Notes: a model not told the origin generated them from the letters alone. 64,000 nucleotides of DNA from Labia minor (GCA_963082975.1 OY720345.1:13666491-13730490), one strand, 5' to 3'. Positions 33,126 to 45,333 are shown, numbered from the stretch's first letter. Made by a program: numbers and translations.

Positions 33126-34345
33126 GAAACTTCTTAAAGTGTTCATTTTTCACTTTAATTTTTATTCAAACTTTAACCTTTTATTTTACTTTGTAGTTAT
33201 TATGAAATTAGGGGTTTATTAAATTTAATTTGATATTGATTTATATACCTATATCACATTCTTGCAATGGTACTTTAATAGTTTATTTAAACTTGCATAT
33301 TTGATTAAATTCCACTTAAAAAAATTTATTTTTTAAAAAATTGGATAAATTTCATTTTATTTGTTGTTTTTTTTTAATATTATCAAATCTATCGATTTTT
33401 TTAAGCTAAAAATATATAAAATTAAAAATAGAATATTAATAAATTTTCTTGCTCTTAAGTACTTTGGGTCTTATCAATGTTGACCGATATATTTCGTCAC
33501 GAGAATAGTGTAAAGGGGTGGAAAAAGAAAGAAAGATGAAGGGTGGATTATATAAGATATTTGAAGCAAGGTTAATGAAGAGGGAAGAAGGGTTGTTGTC
33601 TTTAAGAGGAGGGAGGGGGTCTTGGAGAAGTATAACAAAATTTATAAAATATCTTTCAATGATGTTACATTATTTAAAGGCTTATTTTATTTTAAATTTG
33701 GATAAATTTTATTACACACACGGCACTAGAACTGACACTAAAACATGACTGGCTCGTACCACAGCCTGAGGCCAAAGAGTGTTGCGGTTTGTCATATGAA
33801 ACGGACTCCTATATGGATTTAGTGATTATATTATTCAGAAAACATTCCTTACTCTATATATATATCCCTTTGAATTTTACCAATTTTGGTAGTATTACTC
33901 AGGAGTCAAGTGTATTATGGAGCAGAACTATACTCTTCGTGAGCAGCCTAGATCTTTTGTCTATAAATACATAGTTCTTCTATGCTCAAGAATTTTTTTT
34001 TATTTTAAAAGTTACATCAAGATATGATTTTCAATTAATATTTTAACATTAACAGTTAAGGAGCAAATTTGATATATCCCTCGAATGATTGAGTTCATGT
34101 ATTCTCACTGACTTTCACTAGGACAGGTTTATGAGTTTGACTTTCTTTAGTCTTCTTAATTATCAGTGTTCAGCAGCATTTTTGATGGCCCGTCAGCCAG
34201 ATTTTTGGCTGCATTAATCTTGTCCTGGAAAAATATGGTCTTCACCATTAGCCATTCGGTGATGAAGAGTATCCTTCCGTAGTTAGAAGTCAGTTAACAC
34301 AGATCTGTTCCTTAATCGTTTAATTTTGCACTGGGGACGCCATCT
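33126..34345. other. Intergenic DNA, partly of balanced composition, unidentified
   Basis: AT-rich to 33480, purine-rich at 33500-33640, then sequence of balanced composition at 33715-34345 with no recognisable protein or element ends. The latter might be an old, degraded repeat. Open frames (61-76 codons) match nothing I know. Confidence 0.4.
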
Positions 34346-34351
34346 TATTCT

Positions 34352-34425
34352 CACTTGCATCTGCATACTCAGGTTCTAGCAGGAGATTCCAATCGCATCC
34401 CTAATGTCTTGCAATGTTCTCCTAG
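34352..34425 (+). repeat. Left copy of an inverted repeat pair around mariner and hAT remnants
   Basis: It contains AGATTCCAATCGCATCCCTA at about 34384-34403. The same sequence appears on the opposite strand at 35824-35843, with weaker similarity to either side (about 50 bp in total). The pair may be ends of one old element or two fragments of one family. Confidence 0.5.
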
Positions 34426-34627
34426 AGAAGGAAATGTTGCGCCAAAAAACATCGACGCTCTGTGTGAACTTATTAACTGATTGAAGTATCTTTGGGAATT
34501 AAAATGATCAACATCAATAATTGTATGAAAAAAAATTGTTCTCAAAAGAAGGTTTGTGTCGATTGGTGCAAGAAAATTTTGAAGAAATGCGTACAAGGTG
34601 TATCAAAGGCTGTGTGTAGCATCTTCT

Positions 34628-35190
34628 ACAGGGACTGAAAAGTCCCGGGATTTTTAATGAATCTAAGCATTTTTTGAGTAAAATTCTATTTATTCCTCAA
34701 CATAGTTGCCTTCGAGGTCGATAAACTTGGTATATTGATCTTCCAACATTTCGATGCCCCTTCTTTAGTATGAAATGTCCATACCTTCGAATTAGACTTC
34801 GGTTCCCGCGATGACTTCCTCATTCGATGTGAATCTCTTTCCCTGGAGCCACCGCTTGAGGTTTGGGAACAGATAATAGCCGCTGGCCCCATGTTTGTAG
34901 AATACAGTGGGTGAGCAACCAATTCGAATCGTAATTGGTCCAATTTAGCCAACGCTTTCAAGGACGTTCAGTTTGTCCAATAACGCTGCATAATATTCTC
35001 CTGTGACTGTTCTTCCCTTCTGCAGATAATCTTTGAAGATTATGCCATGCGCATCCCAAAAAATGGAGGCCTTATCCTTTCCGACCGAAAAATCCCGGGG
35101 CTTTTCTGCCCATGTGGTACATGGTAAAGAGGTTTCATATTGACCCCAAACCCAACAAATATCGACTGTATGAAGCGGTTGATCAAGTCT
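34628..35190 (-). pseudogene. Degenerate mariner transposase fragment
   Basis: Read on the minus strand. DKASIFWDAHGIIFKDYLQ and KGRTVTGEYYAALLDKLN match the middle of mariner transposase. After a frameshift come SGYYLFPNLKRWLQGKRF, FTSNEEVIAGTEV and IEMLEDQYTKFIDLEGNYV at the C-terminus. In-frame stops interrupt the last part. The N-terminal DNA-binding half is missing. A mariner-like end, CAGGGACTGAAAAGTCCCGG, lies at 34629-34648, downstream of the coding remnant. No partner repeat was found at the other end. This is a third mariner lineage, distinct from the copies at 24.9 and 27 kb. Confidence 0.85.
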
Positions 35191-35530
35191 AAATACATTT
35201 TTTGGAGAGGAATAAGAATATATTTTGAAAAACACGAAAACTTATTTTCATTTTAATCACGAGTAACTCGTGTTTTAGTATTAGTGCTAGTGCCAAACAT
35301 TCTTCAGAGTTTCACAATGCTATTGCGTAAGTAAAAGATTCTCAAAATCCTAATATTAACACTTGGTCACACAGACTTAGACTTAAAATCCCAAAAATCC
35401 CCTTCTGAAAACAAATTCCTATGGACATGGCGTCGAAAGAAGAAGAAATCTCACAAAAATACGTGAAAATAACGCAAAAATAATTTCTCATATATATATA
35501 TATACACTATGTACATATACAATGTATACA
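35191..35530. other. Intergenic DNA upstream of the mariner remnant
   Basis: Mixed composition, unidentified. Short TA run at 35490-35505. TACAAGGGGAGTCCAAAAG at 35527 looks like a Tc1/mariner-type end, but no partner was found. Confidence 0.35.
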
Positions 35531-35563
35531 AGGGGAGTCCAAAAGAAAATGTACGAAATAGGG

Positions 35564-35772
35564 CATGTTATTCAATCTTTTTGGACCAAACGCCCATTTT
35601 GTGAGGCCCTGCTTCTTAATTTGCCCCCCTGCAGGTGATTCTTATGTACAGGTTGCATGAGCGATCAGCGGGTATTCAAAATGATTTCGCCCACGAAAAA
35701 TTACTATCGTCCCCAAAAATTGTTTAGTCAAATAATCGCCTACTTGAAGATCCCCCAGTTTGAGAATCATTG
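35564..35772. mobile_element. hAT-like MITE with 8 bp target duplication
   Basis: It starts CATGTTATTCAATCTTTTTG and ends CCCAGTTTGAGAATCATTG. The direct repeat AAATAGGG flanks it exactly (35556-35563, 35773-35780). Non-coding, with C-rich internal segments. Confidence 0.82.
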
Positions 35773-35799
35773 AAATAGGGTAACGTTGTAGTCGTTATT

Positions 35800-35872
35800 A
35801 CATATTTGTTAGGAGACATCTAGGGATGCGATTGGAATCTCTAGCGTAAATCTAAATATGCAGACACGAGCG
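35800..35872 (-). repeat. Right copy of the inverted repeat pair
   Basis: TAGGGATGCGATTGGAATCT at 35824-35843 is the reverse complement of the 34.38 kb copy. See that entry. Confidence 0.5.
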
Positions 35873-35873
35873 C

Positions 35874-36426
35874 ATGCGCAGGAGAGTGTAGTGGCTCTTT
35901 TAAAGAGCACTGTGCAATTGATACGTTAGTGCCTGTGAATGATGTTCTCATTTCAACATTAGTATAGTTTAATTCTAATTTTAATTTTTCTTCATAATAT
36001 AAAAATCATATTATTAGGTTCATTGTATATATGTGATTGAATACATATTTAAACTAAATAGTTCCAAGATTTTATTTAGACTTCATTAACAATTTAATAT
36101 TGATTTAATTTTATACCATAAATGTTTATAGAATATAAAAAATATATTTTCCAGTCTATATTATTTATAGATATATCCGTTGTGCATAAATAAAAAAAAA
36201 AATAAAAAATGAGACAAACTATCACGAAAAACTCTAATTAGGAAGAATTAAAATAAAATTAATAAGACGAGAATATGCGAATAGTATTTTTATTAGCTTC
36301 TATAAAATTATTATTAATGAATTTCTCTAACCACATAATCGAACTTTTACTTTCTAGTTAATTACTACCCCTTTACTCTTCTCTCTCTTCTTCTTCTAAT
36401 TCCTAATGCACCATTCTCTCATATAG
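35874..36426. other. Intergenic DNA
   Basis: The start (35865-35940) has balanced composition and contains TTTTAAAGAGCACTGTGC. The remainder is AT-rich. No gene. Confidence 0.45.
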
Positions 36427-36434
36427 TTCACCAT

Positions 36435-36705
36435 CAGAGATGTATTGGTAAAATAAGAAGTAAGGGAACGCATAGTGGGAGCAAAAAAAAGTCCTATTTT
36501 CAGTAAACTAGTTTTTTTTTTTATATAAGTTTTTATTTTTTTCTTATTCTTACTATACAAAGTATTAACGAACAAAAAAAAGGAATTCTAACAGTAGATT
36601 TAAGTGAAAGTTGTCGGTACATGAAAAAGTACTGGAACGCGATCCGGTTCTGAAAAAAGGTAAGGGAACGTCGATCCCCCGCGTTCCCCTCCCAATACGC
36701 CACTG
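36435..36705 (+). mobile_element. hAT MITE, family I, copy 1
   Basis: The ends are CAGAGATGTATTGG and CCCAATACGCCACTG, and the exact 8 bp duplication TTCACCAT lies at 36427-36434 and 36706-36713. The body is shared with the copy at 40427-40683, including CTAACAGTAGATTTAAGTGA and CCCCCGCGTTCCCCTCCC. Non-coding. Confidence 0.9.
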
Positions 36706-36713
36706 TTCACCAT

Positions 36714-39172
36714 TAATACAAAAATTACTACAACCAAAGGACTACATATTAATTAAAATGAATATTTAAAATGCTTCGCTCTCATAAATATATAAATATA
36801 ATTTTATTATTATATTTTACATATAATATATATATAATTTAAATTTATAATTAATATTTTTTTTAATCTATTAATATTTTTATTACTTTATTTAACAAAA
36901 TAAAAAAAGAAAATTAAATTGAATATCTGATATTAATGAAAAAAAAAATAATAATAATTTTGTTACTATTATTAAGCATCGTAAATATTATTATATATAA
37001 ATATAATATTAGATATAATAAATATTAAATTTTAAATTTATTGTTATTTTTTTATATGTGAGTGATTTAATTTAATTTCTATTACAAATATCTTATTAAT
37101 ATTTATTAATGAATTCACTAACCGACTAATTGATCTATTTTCCTTTTTATAATAACCCCTTCCTAATAACTCACACTACAAACGATTCTCACATTGTTCA
37201 ACACCAATACAAATACATATTATACTCATACAGAGTACTTTAAAATAGATCATACTTTTTGATTAATTTTTATTTTACCATAAAGCGATATTTCTTCTTA
37301 TACTTCAACCCCGTTCTCCCTTCAACCCTCACTTATTTCTAATCTATAAATATATATATATCTAACATACTATATGTAAATTTCATTTTATCGATTTGTT
37401 CTTATCAGTAGTTCAAAACTAATAAAATAAAATTAAAAAAAAAAAAATAGTAATAAAACAAAAAGGCAATACTAATAATTCCACCGTCACCCTTTTTCAT
37501 ATCTCATTGGAGAAATCAGGAATCATATATTATTTAAAAAAAAAACAAAACAAATAATAAAAAAATCGTGCCATACGGCTGTATTTATTTATATTTTTTT
37601 TCTAACTGAAAGACAAATAAATCGAGATTGAATGTAAATATATTTAATTTTACATAATATTTATGTTCTTTAGTAGTTATGTTTTATATTTTATTATGAA
37701 TTGAAAAGAATAATTATTTTTAAAAAAGCAAGTAATATTTTTAATCGATACATACGATTAGTAAATTTTCATGAGACATATAACCAATTTAAAATATTCT
37801 ATGATATTTTTCATGTGAATTTCGGATATTATTTTTTGAAATAATAAAATTTTTATCTTTTATTTAACTTATAAGTACTTGGTTCACCGAGCTTTAAAAA
37901 AAAACTTTAAAAAAATGATTCCTCATGAACTATGAATATTTAAGATTAATATTATTATTATTTAAAATAAATAAACGACAAATAATTTAAAAGAACATAA
38001 ATTAAAAAAAAAATAGTTATAAAACTTTATGTTAAAGCCCTTAAACGTAGGTATTAATGCACCGAAAGACAGAAAGGTATGATCTGTGGATATAACATAA
38101 TATATATTTCGTAATTTGATTTTAAAATATTATTTAAATAAATATGACGATTGCCATTTTTTTATTATTATTAAAATTTCTATATTTTAAATTAAAAAAC
38201 AAACTAACAAACATGATTTTTTCCGAGGCTGAAACCAATACAGATCGATTTTTCTTTATAAATATTATCTATGATGTGAATATCAAAAAAATCTTTAGAG
38301 CGATTAATATCTCAAAAATATACAAAAATGTATATACCTATATACAATTTTTACTAGTATAATAAGATAATGAACATTGTATATTGGTATTGTTTTTTAT
38401 ATAAATCCAAAATTTAACAATTATAACAATTTTGATTTATATTAATAAACTACATAATGTAAAATTAATTCCAAACATATTTGATCCCTGATATATAAGC
38501 TGTATTTTAAATAAAGAAAGTGATTGACGCAATTTTTTTCTTTTTCTTTTTTTTTTTTGTTCATAAGGTATAATAAATAATCTTACATTATCGCAATTGA
38601 TATTTGCATTATATTATGATCGAGGGATAAAAAATGGTGATTTTATTCATATGTGAATTGAGAATTATCATGCATATAATCAGTGGAGGATTAACATACG
38701 AATAAAAGAGAGAATATAATTCTCAGAGTTAAATTATATGAAGGGATTTCATCCCTTTATTTGGAACCGATTCAATTTAGATATAAATTGTATATTAATG
38801 ATAAAACAAAAAAAAAAAAAAAAGATGGAAAATTTTAATTTATTGAATTATTAGACATTATTTAGTAGTTATAACTTTACTAAATAAAATTTCTATCTCT
38901 CTCTTTTAAACTCAATATTTTTTTTTAAACGTTATAAGCAGAAAAAATAAATTTTTATTCATAAGTGAGCAGTTTTTTAAATGGTTAGAAAAAATTCATA
39001 AGAATTTTTTTTTTGGGGGGGGGGGAGGAGGTGGGAGGGGGAACCAATTGGTAAATGTCGAGTAGATTGATCATAGCAAGGTACACGGAAAGGAATTTGA
39101 AGAGAACAGGAAACTTTTGATTATTGATTGTACGTTATAATAACAGAAAGTTATTTAGTTAAGCTTACATGC
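36714..39172. other. AT-rich intergenic DNA with a possible family B remnant
   Basis: Mostly featureless A/T. At about 38190-38250, AACATGATTTTTTCCGAGGC and AAACCAATACAGAT resemble the family B body (GATGATTTTTCTCGAGGAT, AAACCAATACAAAG), but no ends are present. A G-run with GGAGGTGGGAGGGGG lies at 39015-39042. Confidence 0.4.
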
Positions 39173-39180
39173 TCTTAGAT

Positions 39181-39392
39181 CAGTGATTCTCAACCACTGT
39201 GCCCCGAGATTATGAGGCTCTTAAACAGTTTCGACTTTTTTTCTAAATTTTTTCAATTTGGTTCTTAAAAAAGAAATAAAAAAGGTAAACCGTTTTTGGG
39301 TCAATATGGTAAACTTATATTATTCTTTGTGTGCCGCCAAATTTTTAAACCGTTAAAAGTGTGCCGCGGTAAAAAAAAGTTGAGAATCACTA
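39181..39392 (-). mobile_element. hAT-like MITE, family D, copy 3
   Basis: It starts CAGTGATTCTCAACCACTG and ends GTTGAGAATCACTA. The 8 bp duplication TCTTAGAT (39173-39180) and TCTTAAAT (39393-39400) differs at one base. The body is the reverse complement of the copy at 17758, including TTTTTAAACCGTTAAAAGTG. Non-coding. Confidence 0.85.
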
Positions 39393-39469
39393 TCTTAAAT
39401 GCTCTTACGAGAGATACTATTTATTTTTTTCCTTACAAAATACATATCGAACCAATTTCTTGGATTTCC

Positions 39470-40095
39470 CCTCGTAACCTCGTGACATATATTTGCACCC
39501 TCTTCCCCTTCATCTTCATTATCAGGGTGAAATGAAAGCAACCCTCGTTGAAGGGAAATAGTTTAGTTAGATAGTTCTTTCTCGGTTGTAGTCTTTCACT
39601 ATGAATTACTTTTTTTTTATTTTTTTAACAGAACTTATTTTAATTATAATTTTGTTTTGTTTTGTTTTTTTATCCTATTTAGGATCTTGGATTTGACAAA
39701 CGCAAGATCTGCGAATTGCACAGATCGTATAAAAAGAGAGGGAAAGTTTTCTGAACTTGGTTTGTGTCAAGTCGATATTGATTCTTTCATAAGGGCGTGG
39801 CGTTGTCTCTTTCTCTTTTGCTCTCGCTTTCTGCTTTTATCCAACCGACCCTCTCTCTGCCAAGATTATATATATATATATATATATTGTATGTCCAGCA
39901 GCAGCAGTGTGGAGGCATTACACACACTATCGTGTCTCTTTCGAAACATCCCTCCTTCTCCTTTGCTAACCACCAGCACACAGCATTTGTTTCGTATACA
40001 ATGCGCATCATTTCCCCCCCTCCCCCTCCACTCAGTTCAATCCGCAACATCATCTGAAGAACACGCTCAGTGAAATTGTTGTACTTCTCTTTCTT
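39470..40095. promoter_or_regulatory. Candidate regulatory island 12
   Basis: AAGGGCGTGGCG (39791) is followed by CTCTTTTGCTCTCGC (39813), pyrimidine tracts, (TA)n at 39870-39887, CAGCAGCAGCAG (39897) and a C-run at 40014-40028. Overlapping frames of 86-138 codons on both strands are S/L-rich, with no domain recognised. Confidence 0.35.
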
Positions 40096-40418
40096 TTTCC
40101 TTCACTAACTGAAGAAGAAAAGAATTAAATTATTTAATATAACAAAACTTCATCTACTTTCAAATGATTCAATCATAAACAATAAAAATTCATTAAATAA
40201 TTAAATATTATTAGTTAAATTATAATAAATAATATTTAAGTGTTTATTATTATTATTATTATTATTATGTAACAGTTTTATAAATTACATGATTAGGTTA
40301 GATTGGCAATTCAAATCAAATCAAATCAATTCAATTAATATATTATAGATATGCCTTATTTATTGTTTTATTTATTTATTTATTTTGTTTTAGTCATTTT
40401 ATCCATAACTTTTTAGCA
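40096..40418. other. AT-rich intergenic DNA
   Basis: (ATT)n at 40246-40268 and AATCAA repeats at 40313-40330. No gene. Confidence 0.5.
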
Positions 40419-40426
40419 GTGATGTA

Positions 40427-40683
40427 TTGGTAATATAAGAAGTAATGGAACGCATAATGGGAGTAAAAAAAGTCCTATTTTCAGCAAAATATTTTTTTCT
40501 CATATAAGTTTTTATTTTTTCTTATTCTTACTATACAAAATATTAACGAACACAAAAAAAGAAATTCTAACAGTAGATTTAAGTGAAAGTTGTCTGGACA
40601 TGAAAAAGTACTGGAACGTGTACCGGTTCTGAAAAAAGTAAGGGAACGTCTTTCCCCCGCGTTCCCCTCCCAATAAACCACTG
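40427..40683 (+). mobile_element. hAT MITE, family I, copy 2
   Basis: The ends are CAGTGATGTATTGG and CCCAATAAACCACTG, with an exact 8 bp duplication CTTTTTAG (40419-40426, 40684-40691). It is colinear with the copy at 36435 apart from small indels in A/T runs. Confidence 0.9.
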
Positions 40684-40691
40684 CTTTTTAG

Positions 40692-41236
40692 ATATTGAAT
40701 TGTTTTGTTGTTTTATATATTTTTTTATAAATTTGATTTTGGTTTATTGTATGATATTTTATTATTTGTTATTTTGTTACTAATTACTTATTAGAGTTAT
40801 TATATCCTTTTTCAAGAAATTCTCCCAAAGTTCCTAGTACCAGTTACAATAAAATCAAATAGGATGAATTTCACACCCAGGATACCTTTTTTTACTATCT
40901 CGTCATTTCATTTCATAATTTATTATATATTATATATAATTAATAATTGATCGTTATATCTCTTTTTCGTTAAATAATATATATAAGTATATATCTTATG
41001 AAATTTAAATTTTTAAAATATTGAATAAAATATTGGAATGAGTATAAAAATACCAACCAGGCTAATTTAGAAACATATAAATTAGATTTATACAAAATTG
41101 CCTCGCAACAATGATTGTTATCGGTGGCTATGCACTTGTTAAATATTTTCTTAATATTAATTGTAAGATTGTAATTAAATAAATCATTAAAAGAAATGAG
41201 TATGAATTTTTCATTGGTTATTTCTATATGTTTATA
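40692..41236. other. AT-rich intergenic DNA with a possible solo family A end
   Basis: TTTTTTTACTATCTCG at 40887-40902 equals the 5' terminus of family A, but the sequence that follows is unrelated. At 16 bp this could be chance. Nothing else seen. Confidence 0.4.
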
Positions 41237-41620
41237 GGGTAAAGTATACAGTCGTTGGCCCCGAGGCAGTCATTGGCCCCCTATCACTAAACTACAAATA
41301 ATAAGAGATTTTTATTTTAAAAATTGTGCTATTAACTATGGTTATGTAATCTTTTGTTGTATGGTTGTATAATCACTATAGAATACCTAGGCCAATAACT
41401 ATAACAGGGGACCAATAACTGTTTTTTTAGGATTTTTTGTTTAAAAAAGTTCTTATTGAAAATTTCATGAGAAAATGATTTTTTTTTTCTTTATCAAAAT
41501 GCTCATAGTATCTATGTTCTGCAAACCTAATTTGACACAGATTGTTACGCAATTTGCCCAGATATGCATTAAAGACTGCTAAGAATTGCTTAAGGGGGCC
41601 AACGACTGTATGCTTTACCC
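41237..41620 (-). mobile_element. TA-flanked MITE, family H, copy 2
   Basis: The terminal inverted repeats are GGGTAAAGTATACAGTCG and the matching GGGGGCCAACGACTGTATGC end, flanked by TA (41235-41236, 41621-41622). It is longer than copy 1. CAGTCGTTGGCCCC is duplicated at the left (41260 and again as CAGTCATTGGCCCC at 41268), and a degenerate ACCAATAACTG sits internally near 41410. Non-coding. Confidence 0.8.
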
Positions 41621-41895
41621 TATATGTATTTTTAATTTATTTTGAAAGGTCTAGAAACTTTAAATATAATAAAAGAAATCTAATCATGCGAATCAATTAA
41701 CATTGTCTGAATAAATAATTTAATCTCATTTCTATTTAGTGTTTATAAAATGATAAACACAATCTTTAAGAAAATCAATTTATTGGAACATCATAAATAG
41801 ACCTAACAATATAATGATACAAAGTTGAACATAGTGATATATGCTTTGGCTTAGAACAAAGTATAAAGTCTTGTCTAATATAAGAAAAAGAGCCC

Positions 41896-41935
<40 letters not shown>

Positions 41936-43370
41936 TTAAACATGATATTAAATTTGATTGTGCGAATTCTAAAAATTTTAAAGAAATTTATTAAGCGAGC
42001 AAAAAACTCAAGCACATTTTGGTTTGTCTATTATTTTTTCTATCGAGCAGTTGAATGGATTTTTTATTTTATTTATTTATGAAATTTAATTCGATTAAGG
42101 TAATTTAATTTCTTTTACTGTTGAATTCATTTAACTGAATTCATCTAAGGCTGTAAATGACAACATTAATGTTCTTATTACATATTCCACAATGAGATTA
42201 ATTATTACTAATAATTTATTTAACAAAATTGAAAAATTTTCTATTTTATAAACTTTAAATATTAAAAATATTTGTTTTTTTTTTAATTATATAAATAACT
42301 TAATAATATATATAATAATCTTGTAAATATTATACAGACTAAAATAATTTTAAAATTTTCCCATTTTTAATATTATATCCTATATAAGTATTTTATATAT
42401 AATCTAAACCAAGATTTTTCAAATAATTTATTCCAACTTATAAATTTGAATATTTTAATTTTCAAATATTTTTTCAAAAAGTAACAATGCGCTGATATGA
42501 ATGTCTAAAATTAAAAAAAATTGTGTAATAAAGTATAATATTATAAAGTAGATAAATATATAAAATAATGATTAGAAGAATCAATTAATATTATATTTGG
42601 TTATGAAACTTTAAAGTTAATAAAATAGTTATATTATGTTTGATTATGTTCTGCGTTAATTTTTTTTTTTTTTAATTCCAAATCTTGCAAGATTTTACCC
42701 GAAAAAACACGTTATTTAGGTATAACTTTGTATAATAAGTTGTATCTCAGTTTGACGAAGGAAGTCGTATGAGTAACAGACTCAACGCGTAATTGACATC
42801 ATGGCATCATCATCATCATCATCATCATGTATATATGTACTGACAGGAAGGATGTCAACTTTTAATTAATATTAAAAATTAATTAAATAACAAACATAAA
42901 AGACGAAATTCTTATTATTACGCTTAAAAAATAATAAATAAAATAAAAATAAATAAATAAGAAAAATTAAAAAAGCAATTAATTATGTAATTCTTAAAAT
43001 TTACTTTAAATAATTAAATAATATTGCTAATATATAGAAATTAATCTCACTAAATTATATATATTTTAAAGATTTTTTTTTTAATTCTCTTTAATAATTA
43101 TAAATTTATATAAAAAAACTTACTTAACTTATTATTTTTCTAAATCTAATATTTATTTTAATAAAAAATATTTTACTTCTTATTTATTATTAATTGTTTT
43201 CTCTTATATTGGTACTTATAAGATTTTATATTAATTTATTATAATTGGAATATAATATTAATTTTTTTATAATTTAAACTAACTTTATTAATTTTAATTA
43301 TACAATTTAAAATATTTTTCTTATTTATTTTTTTTGTAGAAAAAAAATTGAAAAGATTGTTTTGTCTGTG
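41621..43370. other. AT-rich intergenic DNA with microsatellites
   Basis: (TA)n at 41898-41931 and (ATC)n at 42804-42828. A patch of balanced composition at 42720-42800 (GACGAAGGAAGTCGTATGAG) was not assigned. No gene. Confidence 0.55.
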
Positions 43371-43374
43371 AATT

Positions 43375-43800
43375 TGGCTAGTCTGGTTAAGTTAGTAAAC
43401 ATCTTTGTGTTTAGGGGGCGGAGGAGAGGGGGCATTTCTTCTTAAAGGGCGCTGTCCTCTCCACCCTTGCCCGGAAGCCCAGTGAGGGCTCTGGGTCAAG
43501 GCCAGGGGCTGGAACAAGGTCATCATTGCGTTGGTGGCGTTCGCCCCTGAACCTTTAAACTAACCCAAACCCCCCCTCCCCACTCCACTCCCTCCTGCCT
43601 ACCACCTCCATTCAACGCCAATTTCTTCCAAGTCATTAATAATAATTTTATTGGGAAATGTTTTCGTATTTTGAACACAAAAATGATAAACTAACATTTG
43701 TGGATTCGAATGGATAGGTGAATAGAGGAATGATTGGATGAGAGGAAGGAGCGGGGAAGGGGATGCGAGTGTAGATTGATGCGTTTTTAACTCGTATTTC
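43375..43800. promoter_or_regulatory. GC-rich candidate regulatory island 13
   Basis: The least AT-rich stretch in the window. It has AAAGGGCGCTG (43444, CTCF-like core), GGGTCAAGGCCAGGGGCTGG (from 43492), ACAAGGTCA (43514, orphan nuclear-receptor half-site) and TTGGTGGCGTTCGCC (43531). A C-rich run at 43570-43610 follows. It lacks GA tracts, so it differs in type from the other islands. No open frame or repeat ends were recognised. An exon cannot be excluded, but I see no conserved protein. Confidence 0.35.
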
Positions 43801-44164
43801 GAAGAAAAACGCGAACGAATTTTTTTTTTTTATTTATTTTATTTTTATTTTATTATTATTAAAATAGCAATCTCAAAAAAATTCTCATGTTAAATTGTCA
43901 ATTTCAAATAGTCGAAAACCCCGTAAGGACAAAAAGAAAAAAAAAATTCCTTCACAAACTATTTCAAATGAGTAGGCAAGAATTTTTCCATAGATTTGTC
44001 CTTTTATTTATTTATTTTTATTATTAACTTGTCATTTTTCTTAAATAGCTCCTTTCAGTCTTAAATAGCTCGTATTTTTTTTTCTCTTCACCTGACTGAC
44101 TGTCTCTTTGTCCAGATGATACTTTAATAATTTTTTTTAAAAATATAATCTTTTATATATATGT

Positions 44165-44200
<36 letters not shown>

Positions 44201-44486
44201 CTTGGACACAATAAGAAGATAATCTATACAAATTATAGTAAAGACAAAAATTAAATAAATAAATGTTCATGATAATAGTTTTATTTAATTTTAATTTTTT
44301 CTTTAAATAATACTTTAAAGTATGTATAATACCAATCGTAATAGAACTATTATTTCATTCAAATAATAAATTTAATTCAAATATTTAATAGTAAAATTAT
44401 AAATATTTAAATGTATTGTGATTCCCTATTTATATATACTTGTATATATAAATAACAAAGAAAGCTTGTATTTATTACATTTAAAA
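43801..44486. other. AT-rich intergenic DNA
   Basis: (TA)n at 44168-44197; otherwise low-complexity. Confidence 0.5.
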
Positions 44487-44955
44487 AATAAGCTGGAGTG
44501 TCTCCATTGAATTTGATTAAATAACATATATTATATTTAAATTAAATTTAATTAATTATAAATTATAAATTAAAATTAATAAATCATATTTACACTGTTG
44601 ATGGCACCACGTTTAAGTGTTGGCGCGTGATTTGCAGTGTTAAACAATTAATTCTGGTACTTTCAGCAATTAAATCAAGCTGAAATTCTATATATAGCAG
44701 TTTTATACAATCTTTAGTCATATGAAAAATTATCAAACATATATCTTTATTTTTACTGTCACTTTAGAGGAAAAAAAATCAAAACGTGGTAGGTAATGAC
44801 CCTCTGCTGGTTAAGCTATATTTCTCAAAAGTTGATAGAAAACTACAAATTTTGAATAATGGCCGTATATCAAATTTTATGATTCTAGCTCAAACCGTTT
44901 TTGCGTAATCTTGTCTACATACTTTCACACACACACACACATACACACACACACA
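44487..44955 (-). mobile_element. Family A element, copy A6, truncated
   Basis: The hairpin end AATAAGCTGGAGTGTCTCCA is present, but the next segment (inverted repeat GCGAGATAGT and part of the arm) is missing: it runs straight into TTGAATTTGATTAAATAACA. The element stops at the (CA)n microsatellite (44933-44955), so the 5' end (minus strand) with ACTATCTCGC is absent. The core is intact. Confidence 0.82.
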
Positions 44956-45333
44956 GGGCGGTTGGAGTATAGTGCTAGAATCGCAATCTTTTTCTAGAAT
45001 TTAATATATCATTATCAAAACAAGAAAATGTAAGTGGTTCACGGTATCAAATATAAATTCTGCTTTTTTGTCATTATCTACAACTAAAAACTACAAACTA
45101 AAATCAATTAAAGAATTTCCATAAAATAAAAATAAAAAAAAATTTTTAGGAAAGATATATTTTTACCAAAAATAAATTCCAAATTTTTTAATAATCATTT
45201 TATTATTTTGGAATAAAGTTTAATATTTAAAAGGGGTACAGGTGTTAGAGAAAAAAATGACAATTTTGTGGCACGTTAGTTACTTCAAAAATATTTTTTA
45301 TAATTTTGTGGCACGGAAGGTTCGCCATCCGTG
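44956..45333. mobile_element. hAT-like end fragment(s) of uncertain pairing
   Basis: The right side ends in GGAAGGTTCGCCATCCGTG at 45333, read in reverse as CACGGATGGCGAACC, a common hAT terminus followed by GTGCCACAAAATT. The left side, CAGGGCGGTTGGAG at 44954, resembles another hAT start, but the two do not match as inverted repeats and no target duplication is seen. Confidence 0.45.

Noticed and set aside
34686..34961. 91-codon minus-strand frame
   Set aside because: It is an off-frame shadow; the mariner-like reading (NLKRWLQGKRF) is in another frame of the same strand.
40887..40902. Solo 5' end of family A
   Set aside because: A 16 bp match, seven of them T, is too short to separate from chance; mentioned only in the spacer entry.
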